From Paramecium tetraurelia (lineage: Eukaryota > Ciliophora > Oligohymenophorea > Peniculida > Parameciidae): 64,000 nt of DNA. Position 1 is the first letter of the stretch. Every line of letters starts with the position of its first letter. A program made the translations under genes and the position numbers. A model generated the notes under the pieces. That model was not told the DNA's origin and did no database searches. It saw only the letters and a list, made by a program, of their open reading frames with translations. The stretch spans positions 310,001 through 374,000 of the forward strand of contig NW_001799178.1 in assembly GCF_000165425.1 (NCBI RefSeq), written 5' to 3'. Positions 24,423 to 38,900 of the stretch are shown here, one piece after another.

Positions 24423-25206
24423 ATGTTTCGAGGCAACTTTAATCGATAATCCCTTAAGCCGTAAGTGGTTACTTTTTAATACGTACTAGATTAAATCAAT
24501 GTTCTTGATCACAGAGCTCTCAGTGTAATGATTAATATCAATGTAGCTATTACAAAAAATGGTTAACCCATCTTAAATGAATATTTTTGCAACTGCTGCT
24601 CTTGTCTCATTGTTTGCAGGACTTATTCGAGAGATACCATGTGAATTATTGGATGAAAAAGTAAATCAATTTATAAACATAGAAACTCAATTGGAGTTTA
24701 TTAAACATGTTTTTAAATGATGTTGAGAAATTCTTAGAAAATTTAAGGAAATTCAAAGACTTTATTAATAAAAATTAGATTACATCTAAAAATATGCAAA
24801 TTGCTAATTATTGGATTCAAAAATATAATGAAATATAATAGGAGTAAAATAGATTCATAAACTTAGTAATTAATATTCAGTATCATATGCATTCATTTAA
24901 ATAACCTAAATGGTCATAAAACTTGACAAATAAATTAATTAAAGATTGCCATCAAGTCCAGCTAGGTCCTTGTCTGCATCACCAAGTCCAAAGATGAACG
25001 ACAATGATGATATCGATGAAATTGATGAACTTAAATCATAAGCTGAAAGAATAAGCGTCAAAGATCCAGTCAAACCGAAAGGATTGAAACTACAATTAGT
25101 TCCAAATAAACCTATCTAATCAACCGTTGGACATAAACACACTTAAAGTCAATAAATTAAACAAATCCAATCTATTCACGCCCCAGTAGTACCAAAAAAG
25201 AAATGA
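24423..25206 (+). CDS. Conserved-looking protein of unknown function
   Basis: About 220-235 residues, depending on splicing. The N-terminal half has hydrophobic helices (MNIFATAALVSLFAGLIREIP) followed by a charged helical segment (LNDVEKFLENLRKFKDFI). The C-terminal 80 residues are polar with SPARSLSASPSPKM and an acidic DDIDEIDEL. Introns: about 22 nt near 24,523-24,544 and 22 nt near 24,661-24,682. A frame change between about 24,880 and 24,960 needs at least one further intron that I could not place with confidence. Start ATG 24423 is chosen over an in-frame ATG at 24372, which would overlap the previous stop. I recognise no family. Confidence 0.5.
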
Positions 25207-25427
25207 CAGTAATGATTATAAATCTTAAAATATTTATTTTGAGTGTATGAATATCATTTTTTTTTCAAAATTAAGATTAATGAAAATATATGCAATTCAT
25301 AATCTATTAAACTGTTCATCTTATAGCAATCTAGAAATACCATTTTATATAATAACAAATATGGACACTCTAATTGAATAAATAACTTGAGATTTTAGTT
25401 TTTTAGATATGATTGATAATCTTTTTT

Positions 25428-25889
25428 ATGACACAAATAAGTAAAAGGAAAAATAAAATTGATTTTTTATTTAGAAATAATTCAGTCTCAAGTATTTTCA
25501 ATTATAATGGTCTGATCCATTTTTATCCGATGTTTTAATTAGAGAATAGAAGTAAGGTGCATATTAAAAAATAAAAATAACTTTAAAAAAAATAAAGTTT
25601 AGTTATAAGTTTTAAGATTAAAGAATTGGAAAAACAATTTTAACTTGCAGTTTGGTTAATTAAGGAAAAGGAATCAAGCCATTTAAAATCGTATGAGCAT
25701 CTTAACTAATCAGTATGCTTCAAAAAGATCGAAAATCTTTCTATTTTGAAAAGTCAAGAGGGTATCAAAAATAAACTAAAGCAAACTTTTTTGACAATCA
25801 TTACCACTTACATGATACTGTTATTTTATATTTATAAATCAATCTATAGAATTATGCAATAACTAATTAACTTTGATTCTTTAACCTGA
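25428..25889 (+). CDS. Possible tail-anchored coiled-coil protein
   Basis: A 153-codon intron-free frame from ATG 25428. It contains a charged helical stretch (IKELEKQFQLAVWLIKEKE) and near the C-terminus a single hydrophobic segment (FLTIITTYMILLFYIY), the layout of a tail-anchored membrane protein. Its last 51 bases overlap, on the opposite strand, the 3' end of the cyclic-nucleotide-binding gene. Open frames of this length can occur by chance here, so I keep confidence low. No family recognised. Confidence 0.35.
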
Positions 25890-27512
25890 ATAGTTTTGTT
25901 ATAAATTTAGATAGAACATACTATCTCTAGGGGCTATTTATTTATTTAAATTACTTTTATTGTATTTTAATTAAGGTATGAGCGAGAAAGGAGGGTCATC
26001 AATCTTATGAACGGAGGAACTTCTATACATTCTTTTCAACTACCTGATTATTGGTTTAGGAGTATGAAAATTCTATAATATATTATTCTATAAAGTTAAT
26101 TCTTATCTAGAACCACTGCCTAATTAATTGTTGGATTGCAATTATTATGCAGCCAATCCTAAAGAAAATTGTTATTAAACCATAATTTGAGAAGTATTCG
26201 GCCTGATTTATTGTGATTTTGTTTATTCTGATTTTCTATCCATTTATCTTGTTTTTGTTTAACGCAAAGCATTTTGTTGTTATTTTGAGGAATTCTATTA
26301 TTAAACTAGCATTTTTTGTTAACTTTTTTAAAGTAAAATATATGGGTCAAAAGTTGAATCCATATGATTCATAGAATTTGAATTATTTAATTGGCTTTGA
26401 TCTTGTCGTTTCTTAACCTTAAGATGTTTTTATCTGAAGTATTATTAAATGAATGTAGGCATTTTTTTATAAGATAGGTTTCCTAATAGAGCTCCAAACT
26501 GATCATCATTAGTTTAGCTTTGTTAATCCTGGCAGGCAGAAGGTTGTTTAGAAAGAACTTTGAAGGATATGGTTTTTTTTATATCCTAATTGAGCATTTA
26601 ATCCTTATTTGTATTTTACCAATTCTTTTCCAATTCATTGCATTTTTATTTATAAATTTCATCCCTTATAATAGTTCTATCTTTAAACATTTTACAGACT
26701 GATTGAAAAACTTAGGGAGATACATTTTTAAGTTGTTGTATTGATATCATTAAAAGAGATGCAGTCTTTGATATCACTTAAACGTTGTAAAGTGCTTTTT
26801 CTTATTAGGTGAATTCTTCTCCTAAAATGCCTTGATCATTTAATTCACATATAACAATTTCATTAAACCAAAATTTTCTGGGTAACACTTATTTTTCATA
26901 ATGAGAAAGTGCCTTCTAATAGTTTTTGCTTAAACTCAGAACTCCATATTGTAATATAAATAACGCATTTCCAGGTTCATCCATTTTCTAGATGAAGTCT
27001 GTATGCGCAAATTTGACTTCCTAGAAAAGTCGTATTAATTGTTCTTATATTTTAGGAGCAATTTTTTCTACTATAGGTAGATTGGCTATTAGTGATTTTT
27101 TCTTTTATTAATACAAAACGCCATGACTGGAGCTAAACTTTTTGTATAAATCAATTGGTAATGCAAAGCAATGAGTATCTTACTAATTTGAATATGAATA
27201 AAAAGAATACTTTAACTTCAAATCCTAAATCTCCTTCATACCACATTTCAGGTTGAATTTAGATGTTGTCTTCTGTTTAGAGCAATCCCTTAATTACATA
27301 GAATGCAAATTTATTATTTTGTTAGACTACTTGACCAGTTTCAAAATAAACATATCCTATGGTTTTGCACAACTATATTTCAGATTTATAAGTACGTCTT
27401 TTAAGACTTCATAAGGAGCTTGAAACTAAGGTAATTGACTCAGATGATCTTGAATAGCTGAGATGTCTTCCTGAGATTTGTTTAATTTAGTCAATTTTGG
27501 AATTAAATGCAT
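25839..27512 (-). CDS. Cyclic-nucleotide-binding-domain protein with long Q-rich tail
   Basis: About 530 residues. Two cNMP-binding-like domains. The first lies at about residues 40-110 (GYVYFETGQVV...FYVIKGLL...MWYEGDLGFE). The second lies at about 140-270 (PIVEKIAPKIQEQLIRLFQEVKF...ALFILQYGVLSL...GILGEEF), where GEEF matches the phosphate-binding cassette region. There is no kinase or channel part. The remaining 250 residues are Gln/Ser/Lys-rich and end at TGA 25839-25841. Introns: 23 nt near 27,382-27,404 and 28 nt near 27,200-27,227. The start ATG 27512 lies only 14 bp from the stop of ENGase on the same strand. The family in ciliates is abundant and mostly uncharacterised; whether it binds cAMP or cGMP cannot be told. 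Confidence 0.75.
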
Positions 27513-27525
27513 AATAATATATATT

Positions 27526-30459
27526 TCATGGCAATCTAACAACCTAATCTGAATAAAGGATATATGGTAGAATAGACTCAGCCTTAATGTGATTTCCATT
27601 ATTCAAAACAATCTGCAATCTCACAAACATTTCTTTTCCATCAAAAGGGAGTTCAGGGAAATACGCATAATTAGATCTCACATTTCCAATCCATTATTTA
27701 TCACTATATTGTAATACATGTAAAAATACTTAAAAATTCTGATAGTTTTAAGGAGTGGTCCCAATTCTCCTAGGTCCAATTAAATATATAAATCATAAAG
27801 ATTTGTGATGCTTTCTTTTAACTAGATATTCTTGATGTATTTGGTTGGGTCTTTGAAATCTACATTGGCAGCCTTCATTTGCTCTGTGTATCTGTCATCA
27901 TAGATAGCTAGACCTCCAATAAGCCCATCGACTGCTTGTTATTATTAAGAAATGTTTTCAATCTTAAGGTACACGGATTTCAAGGTTTTTCCTTGATTTA
28001 AAATTGTGTATTATGAAATATCCCAACCCTTATTTGCTAATATTTTGGTTGGCTTGAATGTTTACAATCCCTTGTCTGCAAATTTAAAAACCAAACTTAA
28101 CTAAAAAATCTTTTTATCAAAGTTTTTCATGTTAATGCTTGCATTGATATTACCTTGAGGGTCAATCCTAGTTTTAAATAATTTAATGAGAAAACTTTTA
28201 TGAACTTATAAATCTCCTTTAATTTTGATGCAACTACTTCCATTCCATGAATCGCTAAAATTGATATTACTTTCCCAATTATCTTGAATGTCTTGGCTGA
28301 TAATCTTTTTTGTTGGATAGCATAAAGAATAATCAAAATCATTCAAATTATCGTAGTATCCCTTATAATGTGTATTCTTTTGACCATCAATATAATAGGC
28401 CTCTCCAACAGCATTATTGAAATAAGATTGCAAAGGGAATTCTTAATATGTCTTTGGTTTTATCATTCTCAATAGATCCTTGTAATAGTCATAACTTATG
28501 TAAACCATAGATTCCCCAGTAAATTGAGTACCATAATTACCAGCCCAATATTCCACGTCTTTTCCAGCCTCTATAAATTTTATATATTCTGTATCATCAG
28601 TAGTTTTGATACTCAAAGTATGTTCTCTCCATTTATCGTCAGCAACATTAACATGATCTGCATTAAACTGAATTTCTCCCTTGTTTACCTTAGTCGAAAA
28701 TGAATCGATGCTAGCAATACATCTGTTTTGTCTATCATATAACTCAATACCAATAAGCTAATCAATTAACACTACTAATTACATATAAATCCTCAAATTT
28801 TGGACCAGTTCCCTTTACTTTTGCATTGAATTGAATAATACCTCCTTTGTTTTAAGATACCAAATTCAATTACACCGTATACGTTCTGATGCACCAATCA
28901 AAGGATGCTATTGCAGTCTCCTCTCCATTATCTTGTACGATTTTCCATCCTTATCCCCCATTGAATGTGATAGCCCATTAATTTTTATGTTTATCAAACA
29001 AGGAAACTGTATTCTTCCCTTGCCATAATGAATTATCATTCTGAATAAACTATGATCTACTATCATTTGAAGTTTCATATGTCCAAGCTTAACCAAAAAT
29101 TGCTGTGGCTAATTATGCTCTTTTTATCTCTTACAATGCGATATAACTATCGAATTATCCACCTCCATACTGTCCCCTGCCCCATATGTCAATTCCTACG
29201 AAAACATTATTCCTCTAATTTCCAGCATTCTTCCCTGTATTTGCCAATTTATTCAAATTCCAATGATAATCACTAAAAAAGTAATTACAAGCTTAGAAGT
29301 ATTTCATATTATCCTAATTCAATTCAGATTGCCATTTCAAAACTCCCTCAGCATTATGACTATCATAATACATCAACAGGGCTCCTATCTATTATAATTT
29401 ATCACTCAATTATTTGATGAATTGTAGAAACAAGTCCACATTATCCACATTTGTTTCGATATTTAATAAATAACCATCAAATTTATAGAACTAACAAATC
29501 TACACTAGTTTATCCACATATTTTAAGTCCAATATTTATTTAGTCAAAGTATTATCATCTCCTTCTGTTATGATAGTTCCTAATATCTTTGTACCAAATT
29601 GATGACAAATGTTAATGTAGGGCACACTTGGAATGGTGATAAAAGTATGTGAAAAATATACAAAAATGTCACAATGGGTCATGTAATAAAAGCGATAACT
29701 ATTTTATCTCAAAGGATTTCCAAAACACCAAATATCTTCCTTATAGCCTCCTTACATATCATGACACACCAACAGAGGTTAATTGTTTGTTCTTGTAATT
29801 TTCTTTAGTGGCTAAATTGGAAGTATTGTGTATTCTTCATTGGGTTTCCAATTATCCAGCTCTTCTATTGATTTCAATGGTTTGCTAAATGGCAATTTAT
29901 ATTTTATCTATCCAATATCATTCAAGTCATTAAGAATAGATTTCTACAATTTGATTTCACCATCTATTTACATTTTTAAATCGGCTTCTTTCACAAATCT
30001 TATCTATAAATTTCTTGTAATCCCAGTGAAAGCATTCTAATTATTTTTACTTCCTAATAATATTCCCACTTTATTGGATGTATAAGTAAATTTTTATTGA
30101 AGATTTTAACTTTAAACATTTGAGTTTGTGATCAAATTTATCTGATTGTGGAATGATATAAATATTGGATACAACTTGTATAAAATGATTTATTAAATCG
30201 GAAATTTGTAAGTACCATCCAAATATTGAATTACAAGCTCTGTTTATTTTAATGTTATTTTTATCAAAGGTTTTCCAAGGTTATCTTGAATATCAATTAG
30301 TTCAATATTATTTTACTCTTATTCTGCTAAAATTAATTAAAATTAAACTATCCCAACTTCGGATGGAGTAAGCTATGTTATATTAAAACGAATATGTTCA
30401 GGCACTAATTATAATTGCCCATCCCTTTTGAGTCCTGAATTAAAAAAATAATTGCTCAT
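27526..30459 (-). CDS. ENGASE: Endo-beta-N-acetylglucosaminidase (ENGase, GH85)
   Basis: Cleaves the chitobiose core of N-glycans, releasing free glycans; the animal enzyme is cytosolic. Roughly 930-950 residues with no signal peptide visible. After an N-terminal region of about 190 residues the GH85 core runs: LLVCHDMQGGYKED, CDIFVYFSHTFITIP, GTKILGTIITEGD, then FDGYLLNIETN with the catalytic Glu of the family's NIEN motif (here NIET), LMYYDSHNAEGVLKWQSELN and VGIDIWGRGQYGGGQFD. These match human ENGASE block by block in order. The remaining 500 residues are beta-rich. The start is ATG 30459. The stop TGA 27526-27528 is 14 bp before the next gene. Several introns are needed, for example near 29,265-29,290; I did not place all. 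Confidence 0.93.
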
Positions 30460-30982
30460 AATTTTTCAATTAATTTTATTGTGAAAAAATTAATAATAAT
30501 GCTTAAATATAATATTGAGGATAATTTGTGTACATTCATACATATTCTATAACACAAATTCTAAGTCTGCCAAGAATAATATATGAAATATTGGATACCT
30601 AGCAATTTATGTAAACAACCTTTGTAATTAACTAAGAAATTAATTTTTATCATTTAATTAAATTAAAGATAAATAGATTATTTTATGAATAATAAAGAAC
30701 AGATTAGGTCTCCCTCAGCTATTTTTCCATTTCTATCTTAGTTAATGCGAATCTTATACTAATTTAACTTTACAAATACAAATAAATTAATAACATATTT
30801 TATAAGTTAACACAAAACTTTAAGTATATTGTAAGTTTGCGAGTTCATTTTTAGAAGGTTTTTTGAAAATATAATAAATCCACCCAGGCAATATTAGGTC
30901 GAATTATATGTGTATCCAAAAACTTTCCAGAGAAAAGTAGTGGAGTGCAGTTTTTCCTAATAATAAATTATTTTAATATATT
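30460..30982. promoter_or_regulatory. Divergent intergenic region
   Basis: 523 AT-rich bases between divergent starts (ENGase and the FHA protein). It presumably carries both promoters. I see only A/T homopolymer-like runs and no gene, repeat or RNA. Confidence 0.4.
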
Positions 30983-32643
30983 ATGAATATCAGACAATTA
31001 GATAATATTGTTTCTTGGTTACTCTAAAAATTTAAATATGCTCCTTATCGATGGAATGAACAGCAAGTTCATTATTTTTGTGAGTTTGTTGGATTAACTT
31101 GGGCAATTCCAATTGTCACAGTAAATCAACAATAATTGATTTTAGATTCAAACCATTCCCAAATAAAGATCATAAAACTACTAATAAGAAGTGCCAACTG
31201 ATGGATAAAAGTTTTAAATTCCTTTACTCGATATTTGTACTAAACAATATGAACAGATTTTGGAAGTATGTACCTCCTAAGGTTTATTCAAGATGATTAG
31301 TCATTCAATCGACATAAATCTTTACTATTAGATATAAAAATTAAAGATTTGGTCTCTTATATTATTAAAATATCAGAATTACAGAGAAATTTTGAAAAAG
31401 CTGTATGGATCAAAATTATTTTTTTAATAAAAATGCAAAACTTGCACAGCAGAAATAAGTTGCTCGTGCTCAGTTCTCTCCAATATCATATATGAAATAG
31501 AGATTTATATTAAAAGTATATATGAAATGAAAAGCCTCTAGAATCATAATAGAAAATCATCCATGTTTATTAGTTCAGATATTATAAATCTTTTGTTAAA
31601 ATCCATATCTCATCTACCTTAAATTGATTAATCACCTTTGTTTTGGGATATGGATGACATCAAAGCCTTATTGTATGTAATCAAATTTTAAGATTATTAC
31701 TAACTTCTTTATCAGAATTAGATAGATGGATTTGTGTTGCTATTGTTAGTGAATCCTCCTTTTAAAGGCGAGGATCTATTTCTTAAATGTTTACTTTTAA
31801 GTTAGGAAGGCTCTCAAAAGACTTAAAATAACTTAGTACGCAATAGATCAAGCATGGTGAGAAATACAATGTAGACTGCTAGTAAGTACCATTAAATAAA
31901 TTAATTGGTTAATCTACTACATTATTTGTTGTTAATATTGAGTTTTACTGCATATAAAAATCAAGAGTCTTATAATGAATATAGAAATATTGGATAGAGA
32001 AAGGTGAGTGAGATAAAGTGGTTATCATTATACTACTTCTCAAAAGCAGCCAGAACATTATAATTAAATAGAAGTATTTCATTGCTTAGTGAATCAAGAA
32101 GCTCATCAAAGTCTCTTGAACACAGATTTTAATAGTCAAATATGTAGAGACATAAAACAGAAATGATAGATATTAAAATGATGGTGATTGAAGAAAATCT
32201 AGATGCTAATAAAAAGAAGTAATTTAGTCATCCAAATGTGACTTAATCTGCTAAATCTTCTCCACAATCCTAAAGAAATAATTAGTGGATGCAACTTAAG
32301 AATTATAATACAAAAAAAAGTATTATAGGAAATTAAGTTAATAATGATTTAAAAGAGTCAATTTTGATGTAAAATTAGAAATATATTAATTAGTTAGGAT
32401 TAAGATTAAGATTATATTGATGAATAAGATAGAGATCTATAATATACAGAAACCAATGTTTAAATAGAAGAGGACATAGATTCGATTGAAAATGTTAATT
32501 AATCTTAAGAGGAGCAAATTCAATAATTGCCAAATAAGGAGGAGGACATTGGATAGGATCAACAGATGTAATAATCTGTTCTTATGATATAATCGGTAAT
32601 ATAATAGTATTTATTATTTAATAGTAGTATTTATAATAATAAC

Positions 32644-32675
<32 letters not shown>

Positions 32676-33698
32676 TAACAATAATAATCATAGATAATGT
32701 AAGAATCTGTATTTATGGGATAATCTGCTATGTTACAATAATCAACAATTTTGTAATAATCTTAACTCTTATAACAATCACAAATATTAAATAAATCAAT
32801 TCAAATTAACTAAATTATTGAGGAATAGGATCATAAAAGAGTAGAGTACTTATAGTATTATAAATAATTAGATACAACAGCCATAATCTTTCAAAGAAGA
32901 AATATTATAAAGATTATCAGTATTAAGTTTAACACCAATTTTTGATCCATTTCAATTGTTTTAATCAACTCATTTAAAATTAAAATGTGATGAACAATAA
33001 AAGGTATTTAATTGAATAAATTAATTTCCAATAGCTTAAGATAGTCAATATCCAAGGTGCCTATTTTGGTAGAAGTGATGAATGCACCTTTGCATTCACT
33101 GACCATTCAAAAATTAGTAGTAAGCATTGCCAAATACTCTATAAAGAAAGTATATGAACTTATTAATTCTTCTTAGAAGCCTTTTACTTATTGGATGTAG
33201 GTTCAAAAGGAGGAACCTTTATCAAAATAAATCATAACTTTGTGATAGAAAAAAACATGTCATTTTATATTGGAAATAGATTTGCATTTAAAATATTAGA
33301 AATAAATACTGAAACAGGTTTCTTAGAAGTGAGATATGAACATGAAGGAGCAGCAAAGCATAAGCAAATTTATTTAAAAAAGGGAGACAAGTTTTTGATT
33401 GGAAGAGAAAAATCTAAAAACAATTTTACATTTATGCATTCTCAGTTAATTTATAATTTAATATTTTAGATGCAACAAATTAATGAGTGCAAGGCATTTA
33501 GAAATTAATTATGAGTATAATTTTAAGATTGGGTCTGTAAAACTAATGATTAATGATCTAGAGAGTAAAAATGGAACATGGCTGAGATTAAGTGAAAAAT
33601 AGCTAAATAGTTCCCCTTTTTAATTACAATAAGGATCTAAATTTAATTTATCATTTGAAATTATATTCGATGTAGTTGAATTAGTTTGTGACGTCTGA
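30983..33698 (+). CDS. SAM-like plus double FHA-domain protein with poly-Gln linker
   Basis: About 850 residues. An N-terminal helical part has a SAM-like motif (FWDMDDIKALLYVI then LLYQNQIDGFVLLL, near 31,640-31,760). A disordered acidic and Gln-rich middle follows, with a Gln run at about 32,625-32,697 written in TAA/CAA. Two FHA domains end the protein. The first has GRSDECTF and SSKHCQI; the second has GREKSKNNFTF, SARHLEI and SKNGTWL. FHA domains bind phosphothreonine, so it is likely a phospho-dependent adaptor. Introns: 31 nt near 31,116-31,146, about 35 nt near 31,268-31,302, 29 nt near 32,590-32,618, 27 nt near 33,150-33,176 and 25 nt near 33,444-33,468. Exons between 31,390 and 31,500 are uncertain. 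Stop TGA 33696-33698. Confidence 0.78.
32625..32697. repeat. AAT trinucleotide run (poly-Gln coding)
   Basis: About 70 bp of AAT with a few AAC. In the FHA gene's frame it reads TAA/CAA, giving about 20 Gln. Confidence 0.85.
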
Positions 33699-33815
33699 TT
33701 ATCCAATCATACATTTTTATAAATTAAATCATCTCATGTCTAAATAGATTATATTATTTTGAAGATTAAATAAATTTTTTGAATAAAAAATAGTCTTAAA
33801 TATAATGAATGCTTG

Positions 33816-35421
<1,606 letters not shown>

Positions 35422-35908
35422 TTCTTAATGATTTATATAATTAATTTTAATTTCAATATGTTTATTACTTAAAAGCTCTACTTTATTAGCTAGAAAAAAT
35501 AGTTAACGGAATTGCATAGAAAGAAGTTTAACTAACAAAATAAAATAATATATCATTTCATATTTAAATAAAATATAAACACTGAATAAGTTTTATTATA
35601 AATGAAATAACTTTATTTAGTTTAAATATATAATGGAATAATAAGCTATAAAATCAACTAAAGTAAAGAATATATTTATTTCAAAAATTATGCTGAAAAC
35701 TTTGTAATTTAATTAAGAAATTAATAGACAATCATTTTAATATTTATTAATAGATTACTCATTTTGATAATTGAAATACAATCTTGAAGATATAGAAAAT
35801 AGATCTAATACTTTTCAAATTTAATAATAACTAATCAAAGTTATCATTTTTTTAATATTTTTTTTTAATTTTCTGACAATATAACTAAAAAATAAATATA
35901 CTTAATCA
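35422..35908. other. Intergenic gap
   Basis: 487 very AT-rich bases between the start of the CDPK gene and the end of the ZNFX1-like gene, both minus strand. It should contain the CDPK promoter. No gene, repeat or RNA recognised. Confidence 0.4.
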
Positions 35909-38900
35909 TCAGAAAATAATGCAGTCTTTGCATTTCTCGCACTATGGTTTTAATAATGTTGCTTGAAAACATGGTAGTTAAGTTGTATGTTTTTTACAAG
36001 AATAGATAAACTGCACTTAATGGATGCAAACCAACTGCTATGTTTACTCATAGCATTTGACGATTCTTTAGTGATGACATGCTGGGAATATTTTGAGGAA
36101 AGGTTCTTCACAATTAGAACATGGTTTTCCACATTATGACTTACAAGGATGACCACAATTTAGCATCAACTTACAATTTTAAACGCATACGATATTAGCT
36201 AGATCTTCAGAGCATTTAGCTTTCTAAAGATGGCCACACTTTAGAATTATTTTAACTTCTGCTTGACAAGGATCACATTATTAATAGCACTTTTATAAGC
36301 AACTTTAATTGTGACCGCATAAAGGTTTTTTGTTGCAAGGGAACATGCATTTAAGTTCCTTCAAGAAGTTTAAATCCACTTTTTAGTAACAATAAATGAG
36401 TCTGGTATGACCACAAGGTAGGTTAATCTCACATTTTTCATTACATGGAGAGCAAGGCTCATAACATTTTTTTAAGCATGTTACTTTATGGCCACAAGGT
36501 CTTACTTTATTACAAGGTTGATCACATAAGGCTTTAATTCTTTAATTTTATTAAAAACAAGGTATTTATAAGTAATGACCGCAATCTAAAGCCCTATTAG
36601 TCTTAAATTGGCAAGGAGTGCATTCATCTTTTTTGAAACACATATTATAGCAAGGAAATTCATGACCGCAAGTTCTGCGTTTGATACATTGTTGTTTGCA
36701 ATCGTAATTTGATTAAACAAGTTTAGATTGACAACATTCAATATCAATCATATGTCCACAGTTTAATTTAAGCTTGACTATCTATTTACAGGGTGTACAT
36801 TCTTAATAGCACAAATTGGTGCATTGATACTAATGTCCACATTGTCTAGTTTTCATGCACTCTTCTTTACAAACAATACGTTAATTTGATAAATGACATT
36901 TAATCAGATGGTGATGACCACAATCCAAAGGTTTAATAACATCCTATAAGCATGGTTCGCATTTTTCATAGCATAATTACTTACATGGATAGATATGACC
37001 ACATTCTCGAATTTTTTCGCAGGGTTCTTAGCATTGTTAATTTTGATTTTATTAAAAACACTTAATTTATATTTTATGTCCACAATTATGTTATTTTATC
37101 ACCGATTCTTAACAAGGCGAGCATTGCTTTTAATAACATTTTGCTAAACAAGGGTCAGTATGACCACACTATCTTTTTAATATGCATGGTTCTGTACAGC
37201 TGAAACTCTTTATTGACTTTTCACTTGAATGACATTCAAATTTATGAGTATGGCCACATTTGAAAGTGTGATTAATAACTTCTTTACAAGGAGAACAAAC
37301 ATCAAAACATAAATTTTTGCATTCTTAATCATGTTTACATGGCCTTTTTTTTTCACACTTTGCTTTACATTAATGTTATTAATTTTCTTTATTGCATTCT
37401 ACTTCTATTGTATGTCCACAGCCGAGTTTTTTTTTAATCATAAATAGACAGGGAGAACAAGGTTCATAACAATAACTCTTGCAGGCTGATTGATGTCCAC
37501 ATTTTCTTGGTTTTTGACATTACGAGAAACATTTGGAATTTTAAACTATATGATCAGCATCATGACATCTCACCTCAATCTTATGTCCGCATGATAATGT
37601 TCTTTGAACCAACTTTTGACAAGGGGAACAATATTAAGAGCATTTATTAGTGCAAATCTAATCATCATGACCACATTATCTCTTTTTGATACATTGCTAT
37701 TAGCATTGATGCGTTAATATTTATTGCTTTTACTAAGAACAAGAAAACTATGTACTGTGTCCGCACTTCAAATTAGTAAGTACTGGAACTTCACAAGGTG
37801 AACAATCTTAAAAACATAAACTTTTGCATTTATTCTCATGTCCACATGGGAGTGCTTTTTGGCATTTCTATACACAAATTCCGCAATCAACTGAACATAA
37901 TTTATCACAAATATGACCACATGGTAGTTTCTTTTAACACATTGATTAACATTTATGTATATATTGTTCTCTTTCAAAACAAAGAAATTCTGCTTTGTGA
38001 TTACATTTAGAAAATGAGATTTATTGTTTTTCACGACATTTCTAACTTAAAGGATCTGTTCCACAAAGTGCTCTTATTTTATGATTGCAAGGTAAACTTA
38101 AATCAACCATTTCATTGCATTTACATTTATCTCGACAGTACAACTTACACTTGTGTCCACAATCGATAATTCGATCACATAAAAATGAACAGGATTATGC
38201 TGGATGACAATCACTAATGTGACAATCCTTATTACACAAATGATTACAATTTGCAAAAGTCTTTAAACATTTTTTATTACATAGTTTTGGCTTTATTCTA
38301 TTCCAATCATCTGGTTATCTAATTGTTTGCAAGTTTCCATGAGGTATACATTTTGTGTTTATATAATCATTCAAACAATTCTTAGCTTTAGCCAATAGTA
38401 TCATTTTTTACCATGTACTACCCATAGCTGAAGAATTGAAGATAAAATCAAAGTTTCCAAACACATATAAACCAATTCTTGCTCTTGATAATGCAACATT
38501 AATTCTATTATCTATTTTTATAAATCCCAAATTATTTCTGTTGTTGTTTCTCACTAAAGATAGTATCACAATGTCATTTTCTTCTCCTTAATAATTATCT
38601 ACTGTTTATACTTTGACTTTGGGTTAATTAACATTAAAAAACTTCCTTTTTATAACTTAGGCCTGTTTCAAATATAATGTTAAAACACTAATTTAAGTTT
38701 CTTTATAACCACATTTTAAAAGGTACTGCACCATTTCAAAAATCATTTAAGCTTCTTATTTATTTTCTTTTGATCTCTCATCTTGGGCCTCAAGCCATTT
38801 ATGATTAAAAAAGACTAGATCTTTCTCTAAACCTACTATTTCAATGTCATTTTATTTTTAAATATCTTAATGATCTTAATAAGCGTCACCATATATTAAA

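Noticed and set aside
25990-26702. Plus-strand hydrophobic frames resembling a multi-pass membrane protein, at first taken for a pseudogene
   Set aside because: They are the complement of the Q-rich tail of the minus-strand cNMP gene, which reads continuously to TGA at 25839-25841.
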